A DNA stretch of 64,000 nt, from positions 15,364,830 through 15,428,829 of the forward strand of contig CP141150.1 in the NCBI GenBank assembly GCA_035235625.1, given 5' to 3'. The position numbers and the translations under genes are program-made. Below are positions 49,441 to 60,699 of this stretch, one piece after another (positions within the stretch are counted from its first letter, which is position 1; each line of letters starts with the position of its first letter). The notes beneath the pieces are model-generated. The model ran no database searches. It was not told the origin of the DNA and was given only the letters and a program-made list of their open reading frames with translations. Origin of the DNA: Saururus chinensis (Eukaryota > Streptophyta > Magnoliopsida > Piperales > Saururaceae).

Positions 49441-49898
49441 ATTGACCTGGATCAGGATAGTTTGAGTCCAATCTCAGGTTGGGTCAAAAAAAAAATATTT
49501 AGGTAGTTCTTGGGTCATATCGGGTTTAGTATGTGAGAAACCCAAGAACTAACCCGACCTAACTCTAATTCTTAATTAATTAACCTACAAAACCTTATCT
49601 AACCTGAGTTTATAAAAAAATTTATAATTTTTCATAAATAAAACCGTCCTAATATAATGTCGGTTCAGTTTGAATTATTAGAACCCATTATCTCATTCCC
49701 TACGTGATGCACATGGACATGATTTGGCATGTGGTCAGCAAAAGGCTCCCACCCTATAACACATGATCTGCAAGCTCTTAACCTGTCAATTTGGCCAATA
49801 AATTAGCCCTCTTGAAGGAACAAATCATACATCCACATGGTAATTTTCAGCTAATTAAGTCACTAGCTGGCATTCTTAAACGTAACACTCTCCACTTT
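49441..49898. other. Truncated distal unit and spacer
   Basis: To about 49690 it matches the GACCCGACC/ACCTGAGTT portion of the upstream unit (compare 4830-5000). After that similarity stops and the sequence to 49898 is unrecognised spacer. Confidence 0.5.
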
Positions 49899-50455
49899 TG
49901 ATGCAAGAGCTAGGATATGTAATCAGGAAACGGAAGAAAACATAATGGAGTTGGCATTTCATCGAACATCTGTGAATGGAATTAATATAGGAAAGGGTAC
50001 TTTCGGTATTCACTAATGGCCTAACGAATACATGTTGGTAATGCGGGTAATTTCCCAGAATAAGTGAAGGACCTTTAAGACATTTGAGTTTAAATAAATG
50101 AGCCGTGAAGTTCGTTTGGCTTTCTTCTTCCTTCGGCCATTTTTACAGTGCCAAAGTTCAGTCGGACTTCACGGCGTCAACTTCAAATTTGATTTCCGTC
50201 AAGATTTCATTACCAAATTAAGGATAGTATAAATTGAACTGGAATGTAATATGAGAGTCAGTTGTTGAATGTAATCATTTGAATTTGGTTGTCCAAATTA
50301 GGGTTTCCCCCGAGCTCTATTTCGCGCTGAAACTACTGCTTCAACGAGAGGTTGATCTGTAGTTTGATTTGTTTTCATTTCTGTAATTTCCTGTTTGTGA
50401 ATGAAAATTGAAAAGCGTTCATGAAAGCTTGTTTCAATCTGAGCCGCCTGCATCA
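49899..50455. mobile_element. Solo LTR
   Basis: 557 bp starting TGATGCAAGAGC and ending CCTGCATCA, flanked by the perfect 5 bp target duplication ACTTT (49894-49898 and 50456-50460). It is a single LTR with no internal region, so it fits a solo LTR left by recombination. Which retrotransposon superfamily it comes from cannot be told from the LTR alone. Confidence 0.8.
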
Positions 50456-50460
50456 ACTTT

Positions 50461-50987
50461 TTTATTTTCACTCGTGCTCTAAGTAATAATCAAATACTCT
50501 CTCGATCCTACATTAGTTGTCTGAAACATAAAATTAATATAAATAGAAATTATTTTTGTCTAATGAAGACGCATAATGGGGCCAGATGTACAGTTTAGTT
50601 GGTGACCCCTTTGTACGTATGCACCAAAATAATGGCTCAAATGGTTCAAGATTATTAAGTCAGTTCTTTTCCACGTGAAACACTTCCAGCTAAAACAATA
50701 TAGTTTTGAGCCATGAAGCAACTGACTGGGTAGGACTGGGTGTTTGCCCATACCTTAACAGGGGATCGAAAGGTCAGTCTGAGAGACAACATGAAATTAA
50801 GTAGCTTTGGCATCTAGCATCCAAAGCAAGTGGTGAGGTATGGAGGAAAGATATGCACTCGAAAACTGCGAACTGTGAAGTTAGGTGCGAAGTCACTGCT
50901 TCAAATTGCACTGGTTTTAAAACTGGCGTTGAAAAAACCATTCCCAAATTGGGAGCGCCCTTACACTACGATTTTAGCCTGAACCAG
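50461..50987. other. Spacer, nothing recognised
   Basis: No repeat, terminus or coding domain recognised. A 63-codon open frame on the minus strand (50560-50751) has no support. Confidence 0.4.
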
Positions 50988-51535
50988 ATAATATGTGCCG
51001 TTCTTGAGAAGGCAAGATAATTCGATGTTCAGTTTGAGAGACGACGACAGCGAGCCCATATTCTACGGATATACTATTTAGCAAGTTGTAAAGACAGGCT
51101 AGAATTGACTCGAAGTCGTTGGGTACCCACTTAACGTGCCTTGAAGGGTGGAAGACTCGGCTTAGATTTGATTGACTAAGAAGTCGTCAGGTAATGTGCT
51201 TTAAGGTGCAGTTGGAAGTCTGACCGTGACTATTAAACGACAATCAAAATTTGTTTGTTAAGGGGGTTTAGTTGTGATGAATTTTATTTCTACGCGTTTA
51301 GTGGGAAAAAATTCCCTAATCTTATGTAGTTTTCTAAGATTATTGTAATTTTTTATGGAAATTAAAATTTCTATGTTGGAAAAAAATATCTCACAAAACC
51401 GCACCAACTTTTTTCGTAGTGTTCATCGTGTGCCACTTTTTCTCACGTACAAAATAAACTTACATTGCACTAAGTTAGTTAAGAGTATTATGGCATTTTT
51501 TTTTACATACTAGTTTAATGTAGGGCGGCGCTCAA
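50988..51535 (-). repeat. Gene-free copy of the upstream unit (P3)
   Basis: Copies the receptor-gene upstream region: GTTCTTGAGAAGGCAAGA, AGACGACGACAG, TAGAATTGACTCGAAGTCG, GGTACCCA, then GGGGGTTTAGT and TTTATTTC. No LRR or kinase coding sequence lies on its gene-side flank. Orientation is given relative to P1 and P2. Confidence 0.75.
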
Positions 51536-52971
51536 AACTTGGATTCAATCGATCTGAATGGAATCGACCTGAGATTGACCTAGTTTAAGACAATTTAGGT
51601 TCAATCTCGGGTATGGTCCAAGAAAATAATATCCAGGCAATTCTCAGGTAAGGTCGGGTTTAGCATGTAAACCCATATAACTAGCCCAACTTAACTTGAG
51701 TTCTTAATTAGCCTAGAAAACTTTATCAAACCGGGGTTTGTATAGTTTTTTGTAATTTTTTCATAGAAAGAACTAACCTAATATAGTGTCAATATATTTG
51801 AATTATTGGAACCCACTGACCAAAGATAGAATATCATATCCTATTTCAGTTCTCGGGTTTTTCGGTGCTTAACTCGAGTCAAGTCAAGTCCAAGAAACTC
51901 AGTTCAAGTTGGGTACAAAGAACTTAGTTCCTATCTCAGTCTTGTCGAATCCTATAAAAGCCTAATCAACCTAACTCAAGATGTAGCCATAGTTTAATGT
52001 GTGTAATAATGTATATATACATAATTTGAGTTTCTTTGGTCAATATGAGAAACTCTTTCTGAGGTTGATTTTTTAGAGGGCTCATTTTCAAGAGTCACAA
52101 TCAAATGGGGGTATGGAACTGAAGGGGGTTAAGTGGCAAATCATGAGGAAATAAGTTTGGTACATTTTAGGCTTATTTTGATGAGTGAGACCCGCTAATC
52201 AAGGCCAGTCAAAGTTTCAACCTTAAATCAATGACTTCAATTTGACTGGATTAAATAGATAGGCCCACTTATTAAAAAGACCCCAAAATTGGTAGAACCT
52301 CATCTTCAAAGGAGATCTTTAAATCCTAATTAGTTCTGCACCTATCTTACAACTCTCTAAGGATCCAAATTAGAAAATGTAATATCAAATAAGATCTTTA
52401 AATCCTAATAAGTTCTGCACCTATCTAATAGTTCTAAGGGTCCAAATTAGAAAATGCAATCTCAATAAGTGATTTGATGGTGAGATTGAAATGCCATGAT
52501 GAACGGTTTATGGCCCCCTATTTTTTACAAATGTTCGATCTATTTCCCTTGGTCCCAGCCTCAACATATATTAGTAAGGACTTTATTTTGAAAATCAACC
52601 AAAGAAACTCTTTTCACATATTGACCTGACTTTATGGAGCTTACTGCAACATCAACCTCACACAATCTTCTATATGGTTGATTTTTGTAGGGCATTTTCT
52701 ATAGAACCATCATTAAAAGCGCATATGAGACAAAGGGGAATGACTAGTAAATCATGAGGGTAGCCTCCATATGAATATTTGGTAAATTTTGATAAGTGGG
52801 ACCCACTCATATAAGTCGGTAAAAATTTCAACCCTAAATCAATGGCTAAAAATGATAAAATTAAATGAGTGGATCTTACATATTAAAATAACACCAAATT
52901 TAGCTGACCCACATCATCAAAGTGGATCTTGGGTAAGTTAAAACTACTTCATATCGACACTTCATAATATT
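51536..52971. repeat. Distal part of the upstream unit, copy with internal duplication
   Basis: Aligns with 4800-6410 without that copy's 845 bp insertion. A block of about 75 bp (AGATCTTTAAATCCTAAT to AAATTAGAAAATG) is present twice at 52309-52460. No gene is seen. Confidence 0.65.
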
Positions 52972-53570
52972 CTTGTCCTTGTCCTAAAGCATGTTTCTCA
53001 CCCATTTGTTTGTGCTGTTCTTGAGATGGCAAGACAATTGGATGGTCAGTGTGAGAGTGGATGACAACCAGCCTATATTCTACGGATAGACTATTTAGCA
53101 TGTTGCAAAGACTTGGATAGAATTGACTAGAAGTCATGAGGTACTCAAACCCAATTAACTTGCTTTAGGGTGTAATTGGAAGACTTGGCTAAAATTGACT
53201 AGAAGTCATCGTGTGCCTAAACCCAATTAACTTGCTTTAAGGTGCAGTTGGAAATCTGACACTCTTTGCATAAAGGACAATCAAAATTTCTTTGTTAAGG
53301 GGGTTTTTATTCGCGATAGATTTTATTTTGACATGTTGAGAGAAAAAAAAATCCCCCAACCTTATATTATTTTTGAAGATTATTGTCTTTATTTGGAAAA
53401 TAATTTTTTTTGTGGAAAATAAATCTCACGCAACCATAAATACTTTTTTTATAGTGTTAGTCATGTGTCACTTTTTTCCACATACAAAATAAATTTACAT
53501 TGCCCTAAGTTAGTCAAGTATGTTATGAAGTTTTTTTAATACTAATTTAATGTAGGGCTGCACTCAAACC
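52972..53570 (-). repeat. Gene-free copy of the upstream unit (P4)
   Basis: Begins TTGTCCTTGTCCTAAAGC and TTTCTCACCCATTTG like P1, then has two blocks with AGACTTGG(A/C)TA(G/A)AATTGACTAG and GGGGGTTTTTA. It is the copy closest in wording to P1 at its start. No receptor coding sequence adjoins it. Confidence 0.75.
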
Positions 53571-53989
53571 TCATACGCAACCCAATCAGAATGGAACCTA
53601 CCTGAGATTGTCGTGGATCAGGTCAGTTTGGGTCCGATCTCTGGTTGGGTCAAAGAAAAAAATACTCATATTATTTTTTGGTCGGATGGGGTCTAGCATG
53701 TGAAAAACCCAAGAATGGAACTGACCCAACCTGAGTTCTTAATTAACCTACAAGACCTTATCTAACTTGGCTTTGTATGATTTTTTGTAATATTTCATAG
53801 ATAGAGATGACCTAATAGTGTCGGTTCGGTTTGAGTTATTGGAACCGACCTAACTCAAGATAGAATCTCGGTTCTTATTTTAGTTCTTGGGTTTTTTAGT
53901 TCCTAACGTGAGTTAGGTTGGGTCTAAGAAACTCGGTTCTTATCTCGGCCAGGTAGTGCCGCCATCAAATGAGGGTATGGGACTAAGGG
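53571..53989. repeat. Truncated distal part of a further unit
   Basis: The GACCTGAGTT/GGTTGGGTC portion matches 51540-51960. It ends abruptly at TGTCACACCCC (53990), which looks like the edge of an LTR. Confidence 0.55.
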
Positions 53990-55190
53990 TGTCACACCCC
54001 AAGATTTTTCAAATTCATTTGTCATGAACAAAACAACGAAACATTTTTCTATCAAAACATTCATCAAAATGTCTCAGGGTGTGAGCCACTCATTTTTTGA
54101 ACAAACCAATACCAAATCATAGTACCATAATAATCAAGGTCAAATCACATCATAAACTGAACGTGGTCATGCCCGAGTACATGTATGAATATCTTAATAT
54201 GTAAAAAAATTAATAAATGGTAAATTATCTACCTTAAAGTAAGATAACATTTATACATGCAAAGTGACCTAGCAACTTTGTCCATGCCGCAAAACCATTT
54301 TCCTAAAGGAACTTTAATCTTGCAATGTCACACCCTAAATTTTCTTAAATTCATTTTTTTGAATAAAATCTAGTGAAAATAAATTTTTTATAAAATCATT
54401 TTGTCATTAGACAAATATGTCATTCCAATGTGTGATTTACTCGTTTCGAACATATGGATAATCAACTGTCATGTCCTTAAATATATATAAGATATAAAAA
54501 AATCACAAGCAGACATCATAGGGTCTTACCCATGTACATACCAATCAATATCATATACACAACTATAAGTAATTGACACTCTCTAGCCTATATCTAGTAT
54601 CTTAACATCATTTCTTCACACAAGTGTCCCACCCACTATTCCTCTGAAGAACTTACATCGACAACATATGCTGAATGTATGAATATACCCAGTGGGTTGG
54701 CTAAACAAGAAATATAATGCTTCAAGAATTACACCTTAATTACATTCTCATTGAAATGATATCATATAAATTTAATATCAAGAACATCATACTTCATTCA
54801 TTAAAACCATAATAATCAATCAAGCATCATCAACCTTTTTCAATATAACATGACTACCACTCAAAAGTCTCAAATTTCTTGAGTGGGAATCGTAGGTTCT
54901 CTATGACATAGTATTCATAGTCCTGGAGTAGAGTCTTGTCTCACAAGACTATGAACTATCTGCATTCTGACTTCAAATACTTTGGATCATGTAAACATAT
55001 TGATTGGGATGTTTAGCATTAGAACCTCATGAATATATATTTACAAATAATGCTAATGTTACGTAATTGATAATGGATCTATGTTACATGTATGAGAATA
55101 TGTTTGATAATCATTGTATCGAATATGCTTCATGTTATGAAATTGTAAAATTAGAGAGAGGAAAACCTGGAGGAGAAATAGGAAAAGAGG
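53990..55190. other. LTR-like fragments
   Basis: Two similar starts, TGTCACACCCCAAG at 53990 and TGTCACACCCTAAA at 54326, each followed by TTTTTCAAATTC/TTTCTTAAATTC. They look like the 5' edges of related LTRs, the first copy being cut off after about 335 bp. Ends, target duplications and the element they belonged to are not clear. Confidence 0.4.
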
Positions 55191-56093
55191 ATTTATACCT
55201 TTGATAGTTGTTTTCCAAAGGAGAATTCACTTGAGCTTTGTGTTAAAGATCTATGGTGAATTGAAGAAGACAATCCACAACTGAAGAAATTAATACACAA
55301 AGTATTTAAAGTGGAGTTACAATATGTTTTTAATGGAAAAATGACAATTTTCACAAGGCCAAAGTCCAGACAACAATAGAAGATTGTTGAAGACTCTAAA
55401 CATATAAAGACAAAACAAAGAGGAGAAAGCTTCAAGTGCTTGGAAAAGACTTGAAGGCCAACAACAACAATCTCAACAAGATGAGCTTATGTTAGAGTCT
55501 AAACAAGGTTTGTAGTTTGCTTGTGTCCATGTAAACTCTTTATTTTAGTGCATTGATTTGGTTACTTTAGAAATGTCATGGTTTTTACCCTGAGTTTGGG
55601 GTTTTCCACATAAATTGATGTGTCTATGTGTGGATTGATCAATAGTTGATTGATTGATAATTCGAGAGTGAGATTGAGTGTTTTAATCGTTTCTACCTAA
55701 TAAAACATTCTGTGCAAAGAGGCTAGAACTATTAATTCTTACTTGTTGAAAGTACTAGTTTTAAGAGCAATCTAGTCATTCTCTAGGTCGATTAGACATA
55801 TATTAAACCCTCAATTGGTAGTTGATGCTTAAATGTTTTTGAAAAATTTGTTTGCTACTTGATATCAATTAGATTTGCCATGATATTGATTTTGAACCTT
55901 GCTTAATTTTTCATAGTTTAATTACTTGTGTTAGGGTAATAATTCTAATTTGTGCTCAAGTTTATTTCTTAGAAATACATAATTAAAACTTGCTGAGCTA
56001 TGTGCCCTAGGTACGTAGTTGATTCTCTCTAAACTTTCTTAACTTTAGTGCTTAATTTGTGGTGCTTGGGTTGATTTTTTTTAATTTAATTAA
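55191..56093. other. Leader-like or spacer sequence before copia gag
   Basis: AT-rich sequence with no recognisable domain. Its position just before the copia gag remnant suggests LTR or leader sequence of that element, but no primer site was identified. Confidence 0.3.
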
Positions 56094-56846
56094 ATGGCTG
56101 GTTTAAACAATTCAATAAATGAACATGGGACTTGAGAAATCCAATGAACAAACCTCATTTGTTTGATGAGAAAAATTTCTCATATTGGAAGAATAAAATG
56201 AAAGCATTTATACAAGTGCTTGATGAGAATGCCTTGAAAGTGGTTGTTAAAGGCTGAAGTCCTCCAATGACAAAAGATGAAGATGGAAGCTCAATTCTAA
56301 AAGATGAAATTAATTGGGATAAAAAGGAGACAAGACTTGCTAATCAAAACAGTAAAACTCTGAGTATTTTATTTAATGATGTAGGAATATTACAATATAA
56401 GTTAATTTCTAATTGTGTGTATGCCAAAGTTGCTTAAAAAAATTAGTAAACTATAATGAGGGAATTGGGGCTGTGAAGATGTCCAGGCTTCTATTGTTGA
56501 CTCTTAAATTTAAAAACATAATAGTGAGTGAAGAAGAAACAATTTATGAATATTATGCTAAAATTTTAGATATTGTCGACATGTGTGATTAACTAGAAGA
56601 CCTTATTCCTGAATACCTTGTTATGAGAAAACTTTTAAGGTCATTATCTTCAAAATTTAAAATTAAGGTGGCTACTTTTCATGAATAAAAAAATTTAACA
56701 CCTTAGACATAGAGGAGTTGGTTGGGAACCTTAGAACCTTTGAAATGTAAGAAGAGCCCAATGAGAACAAAAAAGAGATGATAGATAAGTTCAAGGAAAA
56801 ATAAAATGCCCTAAAAGCATCTAGAGGAACTTCCAAGAAAAATAAA
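56094..56846 (+). pseudogene. Ty1/copia gag remnant (UBN2 type)
   Basis: Broken frames give NKPHLFDEKNFSYWKNKMKAF, DEINWDKKETRLANQNSKTL, a KTLSILF segment, EEETIYEYYAKIL-like text, and LVMRKLLRSLSSKFK followed by an IEELVGNLRTFE-like helix. This is the ordered signature of plant copia UBN2 Gag (LFDGxNFxYW, W..KxLxxNSKA, LRSLP.. , LxxLxGxLxxYE). Several stops and at least one frameshift early (56094 versus 56144 frames) make it non-functional. Nothing of protease, integrase or RT follows, because CACTA sequence begins at 56847. Confidence 0.75.
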
Positions 56847-58045
56847 CACTACAATAAAAGGAACTTATAGCGCCGCTTTTATTAGTGCGCAATACAAAGC
56901 GTCGTTAAAAACTAATATTTGCGACCCATATAAAAGAATTGCAAAAAAACACTATTACCGACGCTTTGCTAATAGTGTTATATTAGCAATGTTTTTTAAG
57001 AAAAGTCGCTAATAGTGTTATATTAGCGATGTTTTTACAAAAGCGTCGCAAATAGTACTACTATCAGCGATGCTTTTTAAAAAGCGTTGCTAATAGTTAC
57101 AAGTATAAAAAAATAAAAAAGAAATGGAACTATTTACGATGCTTTTATAAAAATGTCAAAAATAGTACTTTTATTCGCGACGCTTTTAAACAAGCATCGC
57201 CAATAGTGGTACTATTAGTGATGCTTAAAAAATACAACGCAAATAAAATAAGGTTATTTTAAAAAAAGAAATTTAAGATTATTAATTACACTTTAAAAAA
57301 ATTGTCGCCAATAGTTTTATTTTATTTAATATTTATTATTAAAATAAATGATATATAATAAATAAATATTAAACAATAAAAAACAAATATAATATATTTA
57401 AATTAATATTTATTATTTTAATAAATAATTAAATAAATAAGAAAAAAAATTCATAAAATTTCCTTACTTTCTACCCACACCTCTTTAGAGCTTAGGCTCA
57501 CATTCATGTGCGTGAGTGAGAGAGAGAAGAGGAGTGGAGAGAAGAGAAGAGAAAGAAAGTGGAAAGAGAGAGGAGAAAGAGAGTGAAGGGAGAGATATAG
57601 AGAAGAGAGAGGAGAGAGAAGAAAGAGGGAAAGTGGAGAGAGTGAAAGAGGGTGGAGAGAGGAGAGAGAGAGAGCAGATAAGAGAGTGAAGTGAGGAGAG
57701 AGAGTGGAGACATAGAGAGAAAAGAGAGAGGAAAGAGATCGAGAGAAGAGAGTCTATAGAGAGAGTATAGAGATGGAGGAATATAATTTTAATTTTTTAG
57801 ATTTTTTTTATTAAATATTATATTTTAAAAATAATTAAAAAGAAATAAAATAAAAGTTATTAGCGACGCATATAAATTTGCATCACTAATACTCTAGGTA
57901 TTAGCGACCCACAGGAATTTGCGTTTCTAATACCCTAGGTATTAGCAATGCATATGCATGTGCGTCGCTAATAGGTAGTAGCGACGCTTTTTCCTATATG
58001 TCGCTAATATATTTATTTTATTTTATTATTTTAAAAATATAATAT
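56847..58045. mobile_element. CACTA (En/Spm-type) non-autonomous element, right end missing
   Basis: The left terminus CACTACAATAAAAG is followed by an array of subterminal motifs in both orientations (AGCGACGCTTTT, AAAGCGTCGCTAATAG and variants) at 56870-57250, repeated at 57860-58015. Such terminal and subterminal structure is typical of plant CACTA elements. No transposase is present; the middle is AT-rich plus a GA-rich tract. The matching right terminus TTTTGTAGTG is not found before element C starts at 58046, so the right part is either displaced by C or lost. Confidence 0.75.
57511..57777. repeat. (GA)-rich low-complexity tract
   Basis: About 265 bp almost wholly of GAGA, GGAGAGA and GTGGAGA units inside the CACTA element. 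The minus-strand Ser/Leu-rich open frame over it (57504-57713) is an artefact of the repeat. Confidence 0.92.
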
Positions 58046-58857
58046 TGTGGCACCCCGTGTTCTGATTACGCTTAACCTAAGATTGTTAGGGGGTAATTAT
58101 ATAATTTCAGTTAAATTTTAAGGGGTATTAAGGGATAAAACTCTCGTATCTAGATAGAGCTCGAAGTAATGAGCGTAACGAATCGAAGAACACACGAATC
58201 GGAGGTTGAGAACGAAAGTTACGTCCTCAAGAAGCATGCCACATGGGCGGGACCCACTTTCAAAGTATGAGATAACCTACCCATGTGGCATCTAGTTTTG
58301 AAGGGCTCGTCGATATGAGTTCATCGGTAGCAAGAACGCGCGATTCCGACTTCAAGATAAGAAGTTATCGCGTTTTGAACTTTGAATTGTATTTGGTAGA
58401 AATATTAATAAAATAATAAAGAAAGGACAAAATAGCTGATGTCAGCTAGCCGAGCCGAGCCGGAGCCACTCCGCCGATCTGTTGTGCCGCCAAGCCGCGT
58501 GATCGCGGCCATCCGCACGAGGCGGGTCTCGCGCGATCGGACGGCTGGCAAAGAGACGCACGCGGGACGGGCGGCGGACCTGCGTCATAGCCGCGCATAG
58601 CGCCGCTACGTGACGCGCGCCGACCATCTCCGTAGCCCATTTGAAAAATGCCACATGGCGCAAGCTTGTGCGGGTGAATCTTGGCTTCCGTCGTACACTC
58701 GCATGCCTTTTACCATAAATTCTCATTTTTGTTCATTCTTCCGGAGGAGTTTCTAGAGTCGTTCTAAATCCGTTTTCTTCCATTCAAAAAGCGTTCTTAA
58801 GTAATTAGAGGGTGTTCTATGTAATGGAAGTATCAATTCTTTGAGTTAGCAACTCTA

Positions 58858-59280
58858 TATAGGGGAAATGTCCCGGGGCAAGGGGAGGTTCCGTCTGCCG
58901 CCTACGCGCGCGGAAAGGGTAAAGTAAGGGGAGGTTTTGTATATAGGGGAAATGTCCCGGGGCAAGGGGAGGTTCCGTCTGCCGCCTACGCGCGTGGAAA
59001 GGGTAAAGTAAGGGGAGGTTTTGTCCGCCGCCTATGGGCGTGGGAAGGGTGAAGTGTCTCCGGGTAAGGGAAGGTTATGTCCGCCGCCTACGGGCGTGTG
59101 AAGTATCTCCGGGTAAGTGGAGGTTTTGTCCGCTGCTTACGAGCGCGTGAAGGGTGAAGTAATCCCGAGTCAGGGGGAGGTTCCGTCCGTAGCCTACACG
59201 CATGGAAAGATAAAAGTATTCCGGAGTTAGAAGAGGTTCTGCCCGCCGTCTCTGGATCAGAAAGGGGGGACACTCTAGGG
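58858..59280. repeat. GC-rich minisatellite in the element C LTR
   Basis: Units of about 55-65 bp with GGGGAGGTTTTGTCCGCCGC, CTACGGGCGTG and GAAGGGTGAAGT. The first 84 bp block (58858-58941) is followed by a copy differing at one base (58942-59025), an evidently recent tandem duplication. Confidence 0.88.
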
Positions 59281-60104
59281 AAACGAGCAACTCTGAACGT
59301 TGCCACTTTCGGAACTGCAGGGGAGTACGCTTTTTGGATCTTTTAGTTTAATATTATTTATATGAATGCACATCTTAATTAGTAATATACTAATTAAGAT
59401 ATATAATTTGTTGATCTAATATATGTTGATATGTTCCTATTTAATCCACTTTAATTTATTCTGTTGTGATATGAATTACTCTGAAATGCTCTATTGTGAT
59501 TTGACATACTCCGATCTGATATGACCGGTATGGTTGGATGAAATCTGATATGATCTGATATGATCCAACATGCTCGGTATTGTGTTATGCTCTGCTCTAT
59601 GATAGAGTGGGACGTGTGTTTTTGTTAGTGTTTTGCTCACCTATGTGAGATGTGTATTTTACCGATTTATTGGCTTCCGTTTGACCCCGACGATTTATAA
59701 GATTTATGTCTGATTCTAAATGATTATTCGAATATAAAGATATACATATTTTAACGTATATGATTTTGTGATGCCTAATGGATGTATTAGCCGTTAGGCA
59801 AAACTATGTTCGGATCCAATCGTATTGGAATAACGTCATTGATGATATTCAATACGTACTTAGGCAACCAACGGTACGATAACGTTGGCCCGATCCAAAT
59901 TAGTTATAAAATTAGGTTTGTCCTAATCTATGCGCAACAGAACATTATAACTTCGTAGCATGTAGAAGAATGTTATGACTCTCGCACTCAAAGTCTGCAA
60001 CTCCTGGTCAGTCGATTTAATTTTTCCACTTTTTTTATACAGTCTAATTCTGTCTTTCGAACTAACCCCCGGTCCGGGCCAAGTTTTTCGGGTTGGGGTG
60101 TTAC

Positions 60105-60631
60105 CACTGTTTTAAAACCCGGACCGGGTTCAACCGGACCGGGCCGATAAAACGGGCCGGGTTACTTGATTTTTTGGGTTAAGTTAACTCGGGCAGGTCA
60201 GTACAAACCGTCCAATCGAACTGCCGACCCGGTCAACCGGGTCGGTCCGGTTTAATTCTCTGGGTATGGAAAAATTATTTCTTTCGACTCGAACTCATGC
60301 TAGGATACTGCTCACCACATAGCCTTACCCACTTGGCTACAACAATTTTGTTATACACTTAACCATGTTGGTTTTATTTAAACGTTTATTTACTTTAGAA
60401 TGCAAGAAAAAAGTTTCACGGCAGGATTCGAACCGAGGTTGCGTCAGAAAGGATATATCCATTTTGCCCACTGAGATACAATGCTCTTTTGTGATGAAGT
60501 TGTACTTAATATTATATTTAATCTAGCATATAGGGAAACTGGGTCAACCCAGGTTGACTTGCGGTTCAACCGAGTCAACCCGGCCCAGCGACCAATCCAG
60601 GTCGATGGTCGGGCTGGGTTTTAAAACACTG
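60105..60631. mobile_element. hAT-type MITE at the end of the element C LTR
   Basis: 527 bp with inverted ends CACTGTTTTAAAACCC and CAGTGTTTTAAAACCC (reverse complement of the right end, one mismatch), flanked by a perfect 8 bp duplication GGTGTTAC (60097-60104 and 60632-60639). The 8 bp duplication and CA-N-TG ends fit the hAT superfamily. The interior is rich in CCGGGTCAACCCGG-like motifs; no transposase. Confidence 0.9.
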
Positions 60632-60642
60632 GGTGTTACAAA

Positions 60643-60656
60643 TGGTATCGGGGAGC
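60643..60656 (+). promoter_or_regulatory. Element C primer-binding site
   Basis: TGGTATCGGGGAGC follows the LTR end TTACA by two bases. It resembles the initiator-Met tRNA site TGGTATCAGAGC. Confidence 0.75.
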
Positions 60657-60699
60657 TTTACTCTGTCTGCGAGAGAAAAATATTTTAAAATATATATTG

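Larger units (their letters stand above)
58046..60640 (+). repeat. Element C 5' LTR, interrupted by a MITE
   Basis: Starts TGTGGCACCCCGTG and ends GGGGTGTTACA, with the MITE at 60105-60631 lying just before the last bases. Without it the LTR is about 2.06 kb. A GC-rich section lies at 58440-58720. A perfect 13 bp hairpin, ATCTTAATTAGTA with a 3 bp loop, lies at 59372-59400. Confidence 0.8.

Noticed and set aside
57504..57713. Ser/Leu-rich minus-strand open frame
   Set aside because: It is the complement of a GA-rich low-complexity tract.
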